Below, piece by piece: positions 44,973-53,984 of a DNA stretch of 64,000 nucleotides. Each line of letters starts with the position of its first letter. Positions within the stretch are counted from its first letter, which is position 1. The stretch covers positions 62,001 to 126,000 of the forward strand of contig CAWKIV010000008.1 of assembly GCA_963849885.1 (NCBI GenBank). Direction: 5' to 3'. The position numbers were made by a program, and so were the translations under genes. The stretch is from CADCTP01 sp963849885. GTDB lineage: Bacteria > Actinomycetota > Actinomycetes > Mycobacteriales > CADCTP01. The notes under the pieces were generated by a model. The model worked only from the letters and a program-made list of their open reading frames with translations. It was not told where the DNA came from and made no database searches.

Positions 44973-46070
44973 TCACATCGCGGTCAGCGAGGTGATCGAG
45001 TAGAGCCGCAGCCCGGAGCGGATCAGCAGCGTGCCCTTGCCGTTGACGGCGACCATGGTGTCGAGCACCGTCCCGGGAGCGGAGACGATCTGGCCGGAGA
45101 AGGACTGCGCGCCCTTGTTGCCGCGGGCGTAGAAGACGCCCGCGGGCGTCGTCCAGGTCACGAACTGGGAGCCGAAGGTGGAGCCGACCCGCGGCCGGTC
45201 GCCCGGGTGGGTGAAGACGTGGCTGACGAACGTGCCGGGGGTGTTCTCCGCCTCCACGATGTAGCCGTCACGGACCCAGGTGACGAAGGTGAAGCCGCCG
45301 ATCCGCTTCAGGTCGGCGGTTCGGTTCTCGGTGCCGGCGTCGCTGAAGACCCGGCTGGTCCAGGCGGTGTCCGGGTTCGTCGCCACCCGCAGGTCCGACG
45401 GTCCGGGCACGGCCGGCTGGAACTGCCGGGTCCAGGCCATGACGGCGCCCCGGGTGTCCAGGCTGATCGAGGGCTCGGTGTTGTCCACGTCGGCCCCGGT
45501 GAAGGTGATCTGCTGGTGGTCGGCGGCGGTCCCGTACGTCTTGGCCTGGAAGAGCTGCTGCGGGGCGAACTCGCCGCCCGGCCCGACCTGCTCCGTCCAC
45601 ACCGCCCACCACTTGCCGCCCTCGGCGCCGATGTCGGCGGTCGGAGTGACGGCCTGGTTGTTGACCGCGGTGGACAGCACCCGGGTGGCGGCGAAGGCGC
45701 CGCCGTGGGTGCGCTTGGTGACACCGACACCGGTCGCCGAGCCGAAGGCGTCGGTCATCAGGTAGACCAGGTAGGTCGCGGTCTCGTCCGCGTCGACGCC
45801 GAGCACCCGCCCGCGGTACGGCGAGAGCACCCGGGTCCAGCCCTGGGTGCCGCCCTGGACGTAGTAGATCCCGTACGAGCAGCTGTCGAAGCTGGCGAAG
45901 CCGCGAATGGTGCTGGCGCCGAAGGCGGCGTCGCTGCTGCCGGCCCCGGCGGAGCAGGGCGGCGCGACCACGGTGACCGGTGCGGTGAAGCTGTCGACAG
46001 CGTAGGCCGGCGACGGGACGGCCAGCACCGCTACGCAGGCGACGGCGGTGATGGCGAGACGACGGAACAT
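44973..46070 (-). CDS. Secreted protein of unknown function, beta-propeller-like
   Basis: A 365-residue protein with a Sec signal (MFRRLAITAVACVAVLAVPSPAYA). The mature part has repeated motifs of type WTRxxSP, WAVWTEQ, VMAWTRQF, FVTWVRDG and FVTWTTPAG, spaced about 45-60 residues apart, suggesting a beta-propeller. Enzymatic residues cannot be identified. ATG 46070 follows GAGGAGG. Confidence 0.65.
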   Translation of the reverse strand: MFRRLAITAVACVAVLAVPSPAYAVDSFTAPVTVVAPPCSAGAGSSDAAFGASTIRGFASFDSCSYGIYYVQGGTQGWTRVLSPYRGRVLGVDADETATYLVYLMTDAFGSATGVGVTKRTHGGAFAATRVLSTAVNNQAVTPTADIGAEGGKWWAVWTEQVGPGGEFAPQQLFQAKTYGTAADHQQITFTGADVDNTEPSISLDTRGAVMAWTRQFQPAVPGPSDLRVATNPDTAWTSRVFSDAGTENRTADLKRIGGFTFVTWVRDGYIVEAENTPGTFVSHVFTHPGDRPRVGSTFGSQFVTWTTPAGVFYARGNKGAQSFSGQIVSAPGTVLDTMVAVNGKGTLLIRSGLRLYSITSLTAM

Positions 46071-46258
46071 GGCCCCTCCTCTCGGGACGGGAACCTCGGC
46101 TGCGGTCCAGACGCGCGACCGCACCGATCGGTTGACCCGCAGGCCGCTCATCGTCCTGCCCGGGCGGGGCCTGCGGTAGGCCCGAGGAGGCGCGGGTCGG
46201 GGCAGCCCGGAGGTCCGGTTGGGCAGTACGGTGACCGGCGTTGGTCGAGGAGGTCTCC

Positions 46259-47728
46259 GTGCGCCCATCCGCCCGCTTCGCCGTCGCCGTCGCCGTCGCC
46301 GTCGTCACCGCCGCGGGGGTGGTCGGCACCGTCGACCTGGTCCGCCCGCGGGACGCCGGGGCCGCGGAGAGCGAGACCTACCCGCTGCCGGCGGCCGGCG
46401 CCTGGACGGTGGTCGGCAAGGGCTACGGGCACGGCCGGGGCATGTCCCAGTGGGGCAGCCAGGGCGCGGCGCTGCAGGGCCGGTCCGGCTCGGCGATCCT
46501 CGACTTCTACTACCCGAGCACCGTCACCAGCACGATCCCGAGCGCGCCGATCCGGGTGCGGATCAGCGACGACGGGACCGACACCGCGGTCCGGGCCCAG
46601 GCCGGGCTCGCGGTCCGGGACGTCGCCGGCGGCGCCCTCTACGCGCTGCCGGCCGGGCCGGCCCGCTGGCGCGCGGTCCGCGACGCCGCCGGCACCCACC
46701 TGGAGCACGGCAGCGGGACGAGCTGGGCCCGCTGGACCGCGCCGGACGGGCGGTCCAGCTGGACCGGGGCGCTGCGCTTCGGCGCCGGCAGCACCGCGGT
46801 GCTGACCCTCTACATCGGACAGGCGCCGGCCGCGTACCGGGGGACGCTGACCGCGGTGCCGACCGGGGCCAGCTCGGTGGCGACGGTGAACACGGTCGCC
46901 CTGGACCTCTACCTGCGCTCGGTGGTGCCGGCCGAGTCCCCGGCCTACTGGCTGGCGGCGGCGCTGCGCGCGCAGGCGGTCGCGGCCCGGACCTACGCCG
47001 CGTACGGCCGGGCCCGCAGCGGCGGCGCCGACTGGGACACCTGCGACACCACCGCCTGCCAGGTCTACAAGGGCACGGTGAGCGAGGCCGCGGCGACCAC
47101 CAAGGCGGTGCAGGACACCGCCAACCAGATCCGCTCGCTGTCCGGCCAGCCGATCCTGGCCGAGTTCTCCGCGTCCAACGGCGGCTGGACGGTGGCCGCG
47201 GTGGCGCCGTACCAGGTGGCCAAGCCGGACCCGTACGACGCGGCCGGCGGCACCAACCCGGTCGCCAACTGGACCACCGCGCTGACCGCGGCGGCCGTGC
47301 GGGCCCGCTACCCGCAGGTCGGCACGCCGACGGCGCTGCGGGTGGTGACCCGGACCGGCGACGGCACCTGGGGCGGCCGGATCACCGACCTGTGGGTGGA
47401 CGGGTCGGCCGGCTCGGTGCGGGTCACCGGGGAGGCGCCGCGCCTCGGGCTGCGCTCGGCCTGGTACGTCCCGGCGCCGACCACCACCGGTCCGGCCGTG
47501 GTGCCGGCCGGGTCCACGGTGACGATCCGGGGGACCGCGCGGGCCGGCGCGACCGTCGAGGTCTGGTTCCACCGGCGCGACGTGCCCGGCTACAGCAAGC
47601 GGCGCACGCTCACCGCGGACGCGGCCGGCCGGTGGACGACGACCTACGCCGCGGTCGACGACCACCGCTACTACGCGGTCGCCTACGGCCTGCAGAGCAA
47701 CAACGTGCTCACCCAGATCCGGCGCTGA
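46259..47728 (+). CDS. SpoIID/LytB domain secreted protein
   Basis: A 489-residue protein with an N-terminal membrane/signal helix (FAVAVAVAVVTAAGVVGTV). The SpoIID part shows GYGHGRGMSQWGSQGAA, LYLRSVVPAESPAYW, ALRAQAVAARTYA and EFSASNGGWT. SpoIID-type proteins are lytic transglycosylases acting on peptidoglycan; the catalytic Glu is in VPAES. A C-terminal Ig-like domain (about 400-489) may bind the wall. GTG 46259 follows GAGGAGG. Its end overlaps the convergent TetR fragment by 20 bases. Confidence 0.86.
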   Translation: MRPSARFAVAVAVAVVTAAGVVGTVDLVRPRDAGAAESETYPLPAAGAWTVVGKGYGHGRGMSQWGSQGAALQGRSGSAILDFYYPSTVTSTIPSAPIRVRISDDGTDTAVRAQAGLAVRDVAGGALYALPAGPARWRAVRDAAGTHLEHGSGTSWARWTAPDGRSSWTGALRFGAGSTAVLTLYIGQAPAAYRGTLTAVPTGASSVATVNTVALDLYLRSVVPAESPAYWLAAALRAQAVAARTYAAYGRARSGGADWDTCDTTACQVYKGTVSEAAATTKAVQDTANQIRSLSGQPILAEFSASNGGWTVAAVAPYQVAKPDPYDAAGGTNPVANWTTALTAAAVRARYPQVGTPTALRVVTRTGDGTWGGRITDLWVDGSAGSVRVTGEAPRLGLRSAWYVPAPTTTGPAVVPAGSTVTIRGTARAGATVEVWFHRRDVPGYSKRRTLTADAAGRWTTTYAAVDDHRYYAVAYGLQSNNVLTQIRR

Positions 47729-48161
47729 GCCGGGTCTCGGCCAGGTCGCCGAGCAGCGCGGCGATCTCGGCGGTGGGCAGGTCGCGGCCGCGGGCGAGCT
47801 CGTCGTACGCGGCGAAGCCGGTCAGCAGCCAGAGCGTGTCCAGCGCGTGCCCGGGGGAGCAGCCGAGCCGACCGGCCGCGGCCAGCCGGTCGACCAGCCG
47901 GGTGAGCAGCCGCAGCCGCCCGGCGTCGTGGCCGGCCAGCAGGTCGCCGGCGGCCGGGTCGGCCACGGCGAAGGCGACCACCGCCCGGGCCAGCGGCGGG
48001 TCGGTGGCCCAGTAGTCGCAGCCGGCGCCGACCACCGCCCGGACCAGCTCGGCCGGGGGAGCGGTCTCCACCAGCTCGGCCAGCGCGGCCAGCCCGGCCC
48101 GCCGCTCGAAGTCCTCGACCACCGCGCCCAGCAGCCCGACCTTGGAGCCGAACTGGTGGTC
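47709..48161 (-). pseudogene. TetR-family regulator fragment lacking its DNA-binding domain
   Basis: Only the C-terminal 150 residues remain, opening with DHQFGSKVGLLGAVVEDFERRAG. The HQFGSK motif normally marks the end of the TetR helix-turn-helix. Homology stops abruptly at 48161, where the opposite-strand racemase fragment begins. There is no start codon for this frame beyond that point. It can no longer bind DNA as drawn. A deletion or assembly join at this point removed about 40 N-terminal codons and the promoter. Confidence 0.72.
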
Positions 48162-48791
48162 AATCCGGCGACGTTCGGCTTCCCGGTGCTCTACGAGGTG
48201 GTGGCCGGGGCCACCGCGGAGCGGGTGGTCACGCAGGCCGACCCGACGCTGCTGGCGCCGTTCGTGGCCGCGGCCCGCCGGCTGCAGGCCCGCGGGGCCG
48301 GCGCCATCACCACCGGCTGCGGCTTCCTGGTGCTCTTCCAGCCGGAGCTGGCCGCCGCGGTCGACGTCCCGCTGTACGCGTCCAGCCTGGTCCAGCTGCC
48401 GATGGTGCACCGGATGCTGCGGCCGGACCAGAAGGTCGGGGTGCTCACCGCGAAGCGGCCGGCGCTGACCGCCCGGCACCTGACCGCCGCCGGCGCGGCC
48501 GACGTGCCGGTCGCGGTGGCCGGCATGGAGGACCAGCCGGAGTTCCGCGAGGTCATGCTGGAGGCACGCCGGCCCGAGCTGGACGTGGGCCGGCTGCGCG
48601 GCGAGGTGCTCGGCCGGGCCGACGCGCTGGTCCGGGCCGAGCCGGCGGTCGGCGCGCTGCTGCTGGAGTGCACCGACCTGGTGCCCTTCGCGGCCGCGCT
48701 GCAGGAGCGGACCGGGCTACCCGTCTTCGACATCGTCACGCTGACCGGCATGGTGCACGCCACCCTCACCCGGACCCCGTACGGGGGCTGA
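48162..48791 (+). pseudogene. Aspartate/glutamate racemase-family protein lacking its N-terminus
   Basis: A 209-residue fragment beginning NPATFGFPVLYEVV, which in relatives follows about 20-35 residues containing the first strand. Catalytic Cys residues are present in TTGCGFLVLFQ and LLECTDLVPF. The frame upstream of 48162 belongs to the opposite-strand TetR fragment. It ends three bases before the convergent beta-lactamase stop. Confidence 0.72.
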
Positions 48792-48794
48792 GCC

Positions 48795-49829
48795 TCAGAG
48801 GGTGGCGTGGACGGTCTCCACCAGCAGGTCGCGCACGTCGGCGGCCAGGCCCTCCACGTTGCACAGCGCGACCACGGTCGCGTCCTGCTTGGGCATCCGG
48901 TGGGCCAGCATCTCGACGCCGGGGTCGCCGCCGCCGTGCCCCCACTTGTCCGGGTAGATCAGCACGCCGTAGCCCATGTCCAGACCCGGGTCGACCGGCA
49001 CCCGCGGGGTGAGCATGGCGTCGGTCAGCTCCCGGCCGAGCAGGGTGCCGTCGTCGAGCCGGCGCAGGAAGCGGTCCAGGTCCGCGGCGGTGCACTGGGC
49101 GCCGCCGTCCGGGCCGCCGACGACCGGCACCGAGAAGACGTTCGACCGCCAGGGGCCGCCGGGCTCGGTCGGCGGGAGGTGGCCGACCGCCAGGTCGGGC
49201 ACCAGCTCGTCCATGGCGAAGAAGCCGCTGTCGGCCATCCCGGCCGGCCCGAAGACCCGCTCGCCGACCACGTCGATGTACGGCGCCGCGGCCAGCTCCT
49301 CGATCACCAGGCCGAGCAGCACGTAGCCGGCGTTGGAGTAGCGCCACGGCCCGCCGGGCGCCCGGTAGGGCGGGAGGTCGCCGAACAGCGGCAGGAAGTC
49401 GGCCGGCCGGCGGAACCGCTGGACCGGCCGGTCCACCCACAGGTCGGCGTAGTCGACCGCCTCGTCGCCCTCCTCCTCGGCGTAGTCGGCGATCCCGGAG
49501 GTGTGGGTGAGCAGGTGCTCCAGAGTGACCTCGGGGAGCAGCGTCGACGGCCGGCGCTCCGGCGGCAGCAGGTCGACCACCCGGCTGTCCACGCCGGCCC
49601 GGCCGGCGCGGACCTGGTCGAGCAGCGCGACCGCGGTGAACATCTTGGCGAACGAGGCCAGCCCGAAGCGGGTGGCCGGCGTGACCGGCAACCCGCCGGC
49701 CCGGTCGGCCAGCCCGTAGCACCCCTCGAAGACGACCCCGCCGGGACCGGTGATCCGGGCGATGCCGGAGTAGTCCCGGGTCTCCGCCCACTCGCGGAGC
49801 CGGGCGTCGAGTCGGGCCAGCGCGTCCAT
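48795..49829 (-). CDS. Serine beta-lactamase-fold hydrolase (class C / esterase-like)
   Basis: A 344-residue protein with the catalytic SxxK in GLASFAKMFTAVAL, the YxN in RYSNAGYVLLG, and HGGGDPG near the C-terminus in place of the KTG triad. There is no signal peptide, which favours a cytoplasmic esterase or peptidase over a true beta-lactamase. It is convergent with the racemase fragment and divergent from the permease. Confidence 0.82.
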   Translation of the reverse strand: MDALARLDARLREWAETRDYSGIARITGPGGVVFEGCYGLADRAGGLPVTPATRFGLASFAKMFTAVALLDQVRAGRAGVDSRVVDLLPPERRPSTLLPEVTLEHLLTHTSGIADYAEEEGDEAVDYADLWVDRPVQRFRRPADFLPLFGDLPPYRAPGGPWRYSNAGYVLLGLVIEELAAAPYIDVVGERVFGPAGMADSGFFAMDELVPDLAVGHLPPTEPGGPWRSNVFSVPVVGGPDGGAQCTAADLDRFLRRLDDGTLLGRELTDAMLTPRVPVDPGLDMGYGVLIYPDKWGHGGGDPGVEMLAHRMPKQDATVVALCNVEGLAADVRDLLVETVHATL

Positions 49830-49916
49830 GGGCCGGACTGTCCCAGTCGCGGCGTCCCGGCGCGACCGGATTACGGTGGGGCGGCGGGTCGGCGGCCGGA
49901 CCCGGCGGGCGGCAGG

Positions 49917-51167
49917 ATGGCCGGCGTGACCGGGGAGCTGGCGCGCCGGCTGGGCTTCGGCGACGCGGTGCTGATCGGGCTCGGCGCGATGCTCGGCGCC
50001 GGGGTCTTCGCCGCGTTCGCGCCGGCCGCCGGCGCCGCCGGCACCGGCCTGCTGGTCGCGCTCGCGGTGGCGGCGGCGGTGGCGTACTGCAACGCGATGT
50101 CCAGCGCCCGGCTGGCCGCGGTGCACCCGCGGGCCGGCGGCACGTACGTCTACGGCCGCCGGCAGCTCGGCCCGGGCTGGGGCTTCCTGGCCGGCTGGGC
50201 CTTCGTGACCGGCAAGGCGGCCAGCTGCGCGGCGATGGCGCTGACCGTGGGGGCGTACGCGTGGCCGGCGCACCCGCGGCCGGTGGCGGTGGCCGCCGCG
50301 CTCGCGCTGACCGCGGTGAACTGCCTCGGGATCACCCGCACGCTGGGCCTGACCCGGGTGCTGGTCACGGCCACGCTGGTCGCGCTCGTCCTGGTGGTGG
50401 TCGGCTGCCTGGCCGGTGGCGCCGCCACCGCGGACCGGCTGCACCCGGTCGACCTCTCGCCGTACGGGCTGCTGCAGGCGGCCGGGCTGCTGTTCTTCGC
50501 CTTCGCCGGGTACGCCCGGGTGGCGACCCTGGGAGAGGAGGTCCGGGACCCGGCCCGGGTCATCCCGCGGGCGGTGCCGGTCGCGCTCGGCCTGGTCGTG
50601 GTCGTCTACGCGGTGGTCGGCGCGAGCGTGCTGGCCGTGCTGGGCGCGGACCGGCTGGCCGGCAGCGCGGCGCCGCTGCGGGACGCGGTGGCCGCCGGGC
50701 GACTGGACGGGCTGGACCCGCTGGTCCGGCTCGGCGCGGTCGCGGCCGCGGCCGGTGTGCTGCTCAGCCTGCTCGCCGGCGTCGGCCGCACCACGCTGGC
50801 GATGGCCCGGGACCGGGAGCTGCCCGGCTGGCTGGCCGCGGTGCACCCCCGCCACCAGGTGCCGCTGCGGGCCGAGCTGGTGCTCGGCGCGCTGGTCGCG
50901 GCGACCGTCGCGGTGGCCGACGTGCGGACCGCGATCGGCTTCTCCGGCCTCGGCGTGCTGGTCTACTACGCGATCGCCAACGCCAGCGCCTGGACGCTGC
51001 CGGCGCCGCGGCCGGCCGGCACCCGGCCGCTGGCCGCCGCCGGGCTGGCCGGCTGCCTGCTGCTGGCGGCGGCGCTGCCGGTCGGGGCGGTGCTGGCCGG
51101 GCTGGCGGTGCTCGCCGCCGGACTCGCGGTGCGGGCGCTGCGTCATCGCCGCGCCCGGACGGGGTAG
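49917..51167 (+). CDS. APC-superfamily amino-acid permease
   Basis: A 416-residue, roughly 12-helix transporter. The first helix has DAVLIGLGAMLGAGVFAAFAPAA, the substrate-contact Gly-rich motif of the family, and FFAFAGYARVATLGEEVRDPARVIPRA is the conserved helix 6 to loop segment. ATG 49917 or GTG 49926 may start it; neither has a strong ribosome site. The substrate amino acid is unknown. Confidence 0.83.
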   Translation: MAGVTGELARRLGFGDAVLIGLGAMLGAGVFAAFAPAAGAAGTGLLVALAVAAAVAYCNAMSSARLAAVHPRAGGTYVYGRRQLGPGWGFLAGWAFVTGKAASCAAMALTVGAYAWPAHPRPVAVAAALALTAVNCLGITRTLGLTRVLVTATLVALVLVVVGCLAGGAATADRLHPVDLSPYGLLQAAGLLFFAFAGYARVATLGEEVRDPARVIPRAVPVALGLVVVVYAVVGASVLAVLGADRLAGSAAPLRDAVAAGRLDGLDPLVRLGAVAAAAGVLLSLLAGVGRTTLAMARDRELPGWLAAVHPRHQVPLRAELVLGALVAATVAVADVRTAIGFSGLGVLVYYAIANASAWTLPAPRPAGTRPLAAAGLAGCLLLAAALPVGAVLAGLAVLAAGLAVRALRHRRARTG

Positions 51168-51203
51168 GAGGAGGATAGGCACCCCCACGACCAGGAGGAC
51201 ACG

Positions 51204-51371
51204 ATGCGACGCAAGGGTCTGTTCGCGGCGGCCGCCGCGTTCGCCGCCAGCCCGCAGGGCCGGCGCATGATTCAGCAGGCCAAGGACTACGCGCGCAGCC
51301 CCGAGGGCAAGGCCAAGATCGCCCAGCTGCGCAACCAGGTCACGCAGCGGAAGGGCGCCCGGCCGCGCTGA
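51204..51371 (+). CDS. Small basic hypothetical protein
   Basis: A 55-residue protein beginning MRRKGLFAAAAAFAASPQGRR, with ATG 51204 behind AGGAGGA. It is highly basic in its second half (KDYARSPEGKAKIAQLR). Short proteins of this type occur in many actinomycetes and are of unknown role. A strong terminator follows 55 bases after its stop. Confidence 0.6.
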   Translation: MRRKGLFAAAAAFAASPQGRRMIQQAKDYARSPEGKAKIAQLRNQVTQRKGARPR

Positions 51372-51425
51372 CCGGCCACGCGCCCGGCCGCGCCCACCGG
51401 CCGCTGACCGGGCGCCGGCACCGAT

Positions 51426-51465
51426 CGGGGCGGGGGCCGCCGGGCGACCGGCGGCCCCCGCCCCG
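51426..51465. terminator. Strong hairpin terminator with GCGA tetraloop
   Basis: An 18-bp perfect G+C stem (CGGGGCGGGGGCCGCCGG) closes a GNRA-type GCGA loop. It ends the small-protein transcript and isolates the following sugar importer operon. The rest of 51372-51615 is non-coding and holds the importer promoter, with an AT-richer patch at 51526-51545. Confidence 0.85.
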
Positions 51466-51615
51466 CGCCCGAAATACCGCCGTCGCGTCGCCGGCGGGGG
51501 GCGACGGGCCGTGACGCACCCGTATCCGATCGTTACTTGTCATTGCCGGCACCGTGCCGTCTGATGTGTCCGGTGCTCGACATCCCCCATCCGGCACGTC
51601 GGAAGCGAGGCCCCG

Positions 51616-53010
51616 ATGCGAACGGGCAAGCGGACAGCAACGCTGGTGGCCACCCTGACGCTCGTCGCCGCGGCGGGCTGCAGCGGCGGTGACGACGAGG
51701 GCAGCGGCGAAGGTGCCAACTCGATCAAGGTCTGGACCATCGAGGACGTCGCTGACCGGGTCGCCGCGCAGAAGAGGATGGCCGCGGAGTTCACCGCCAA
51801 GACCGGCGTGCAGGTCGAGGTGGTCGCGGTCGCCGAGGACCAGTTCGACCAGCTGGTGACGTCCGCCGCGGCGGCGGACAACCTGCCCGACGTGATCGCG
51901 GCGCTGCCGCTGTCCCAGGTCCGCTCGCTGGCATCCAACGACCTGCTCAGCACCGAGATCGCCGGCCAGGTGGTCGACGAGCTCGGCAAGGACACCTTCG
52001 CCGCCCGCAGCCTGGAGCTGACCAAGGACGGCGACAGCCAGCTCTCGGTGCCCAGCGACGGCTGGGCGCAGCTGCTGGTCTACCGGAAGGACCTCTTCCA
52101 GGCCGCCGGGCTGGAGCCGCCGACCACGTTCGAGACGATCGAGCGGGCCGCGCAGACGCTGAACAAGGGCGGCGTCGCGGGGATCACGCTGGCGACCACG
52201 CCGGGCGACTCGTTCACCCAGCAGAGCTTCGAATACCTGGCCCAGGCCAACGGCTGCGAGCTGGTCGGCGACGACGAGAAGGTCACCCTGGACTCGCCGC
52301 AGTGCGTCCGGGCGTTCGACCTGTACGGCAAGCTGGCCCGGGACTACTCGGTCAAGGGCAACCAGGACGTCGACTCCACCCGCGCGACCTACTTCGCCGG
52401 CAAGGCCGCGATGATCATCTGGTCCTCCTTCCTGCTCGACGAGCTGGGCGGACTGCGCAACGACGCGCTGCCGAGCTGCGCCCAGTGCAAGGCGGACCGG
52501 GCGTGGCTGGCGAAGAACAGCGGCGTGGTGACCGCGATCAAGGGCCCGGACGGCCAGGAGCCGTCGCTCTACGGCGAGGTGGTGTCGTTCGCGGCCACCT
52601 CCGCCGCGGCGAAGGACCCGAGCGTCCAGTTCATCAAGTACATGATGTCCGACAAGTACGTGGACTGGCTGGCCATCGCCCCGGAGGGCAAGGTGCCCGT
52701 GCGGCAGGGCCCGACAGCCGGCGACACGTCGTACCTGAAGGCCTGGGAGGGCCTCAAGGCCGGCGTCGACACCAAGGCGCCGCTGTCCCAGTTCTACGGC
52801 GAGGACGTGCTCAAGGCGGTGCAGGAGTCGCCGGAGACCTTCAACCGGTGGGGCCTGACCCAGGGTCAGGGTGACCTGGTCGGCGCCACCCTCGGGCCGC
52901 TGCCGGTGCCCAAGGCGCTCAGCGACCTCATCGCCGGCAAGGGCGACGCGGCGCAGGCGGCGCAGGAGGCGCAGAAGGCCGTGGAGGAGATCCAGAAGGG
53001 TCTCAACTGA
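51616..53010 (+). CDS. Sugar-binding lipoprotein of an ABC importer
   Basis: A 464-residue extracellular solute-binding protein. The lipobox is LVAAAGCSGG at residues 16-25. The mature part has ANSIKVWTIEDVADRVAAQKRM, TGVQVEVVAV, LPDVIAALP and SVPSDGWAQLLVYRKDLFQAAG, typical of the family 1 (CUT1) binding proteins. It is followed five bases later by the first permease. The sugar is unknown. Confidence 0.9.
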   Translation: MRTGKRTATLVATLTLVAAAGCSGGDDEGSGEGANSIKVWTIEDVADRVAAQKRMAAEFTAKTGVQVEVVAVAEDQFDQLVTSAAAADNLPDVIAALPLSQVRSLASNDLLSTEIAGQVVDELGKDTFAARSLELTKDGDSQLSVPSDGWAQLLVYRKDLFQAAGLEPPTTFETIERAAQTLNKGGVAGITLATTPGDSFTQQSFEYLAQANGCELVGDDEKVTLDSPQCVRAFDLYGKLARDYSVKGNQDVDSTRATYFAGKAAMIIWSSFLLDELGGLRNDALPSCAQCKADRAWLAKNSGVVTAIKGPDGQEPSLYGEVVSFAATSAAAKDPSVQFIKYMMSDKYVDWLAIAPEGKVPVRQGPTAGDTSYLKAWEGLKAGVDTKAPLSQFYGEDVLKAVQESPETFNRWGLTQGQGDLVGATLGPLPVPKALSDLIAGKGDAAQAAQEAQKAVEEIQKGLN

Positions 53011-53015
53011 CGCCG

Positions 53016-53984
53016 ATGTCCACCGACCAGGCCGAGCGGGTCACGAAGCGCTGGTCCGGGGGCACCCTGAAGCAGCAGGAGGCCCGGACCGGCCGGCTGC
53101 TGTTGTCCCCGACGGTGCTGATCGTCCTCGCGGTGGTGATCCTGCCGATCCTGTGGGCGGTCCTGCTGTCCTTCCAGCGGATCCGGCTGCTCAACATCCG
53201 CCGGGCCGGCATCGTCGGCAACTACACCCTGGACAACTTCCGGCGCGTCCTCACCGCGTCGGGCTTCTGGGACGTCCTCTGGACGACCGTGGTCTACACG
53301 ATCGGCGCGACGGTGGGCTCGATCGGGGTCGGCCTGATCGCCGCGCTCGCGCTGCGGCGTCAATTCCGGGGCCGCGGCCCGGTGCGAGCGCTGATGCTGC
53401 TGCCGTACATCACGCCGGTGGTGGCTGCGACCTTCGTGTGGACGGTCGCGCTCAACCCGCAGTACGGCATCGTCAACGCCTGGGGCACCAAGTTCCTCGG
53501 CTGGGACGAGCCGATCGCCTTCCTGTCCACCGAGACCGGCAGCCTGTTCGGGATCCCGGTCCCGACCGCGCTGCTGACCGTCATCGTCTTCGAGACGTGG
53601 CGCTACTTCCCGTTCGCCTTCCTCTTCCTGGTCGCCCGGATCCAGGCGATCCCCGCCGAGCTGGACGAAGCGGCCCGGATGGACGGTGCCAGCATCTGGC
53701 AGCGCTTCCGCTTCGTCACGCTGCCGCAGCTGATGCCGGTCATCGCGCTGCTGGCGGTGCTGCGGTTCATCTTCACCTTCAACAAGTTCGACGACGTCTA
53801 CCTGCTGACCGGCGGCGGCGCCGGGACCGAGGTGATCAGCGTGCGGGTGTACGAGTTCCTCACCGCACAGAAGAATGTCGGCCTGGCCGCCGCGCAGGCG
53901 GTCATGCTCGCCGTGGTGCTGGCCGGGATGATCTTCTTCTACCTGCGGGCCGCCGGCCGGGCCGAGCGGGCGGAGGGCCGGTGA
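53016..53984 (+). CDS. ABC sugar importer permease (MalF type)
   Basis: A 322-residue permease with six predicted helices. The EAA loop is IPAELDEAARMDGASIWQRF. Its TGA overlaps the GTG of the next permease (GTGA), so the two are coupled. It forms a heterodimeric channel with the following gene product. Confidence 0.9.
   Translation: MSTDQAERVTKRWSGGTLKQQEARTGRLLLSPTVLIVLAVVILPILWAVLLSFQRIRLLNIRRAGIVGNYTLDNFRRVLTASGFWDVLWTTVVYTIGATVGSIGVGLIAALALRRQFRGRGPVRALMLLPYITPVVAATFVWTVALNPQYGIVNAWGTKFLGWDEPIAFLSTETGSLFGIPVPTALLTVIVFETWRYFPFAFLFLVARIQAIPAELDEAARMDGASIWQRFRFVTLPQLMPVIALLAVLRFIFTFNKFDDVYLLTGGGAGTEVISVRVYEFLTAQKNVGLAAAQAVMLAVVLAGMIFFYLRAAGRAERAEGR

Noticed and set aside
48795..49829. Antibiotic-resistance beta-lactamase.
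   Set aside because: It has no export signal and lacks the KTG motif in standard form, so it is more likely a cytoplasmic esterase or peptidase of the same fold.
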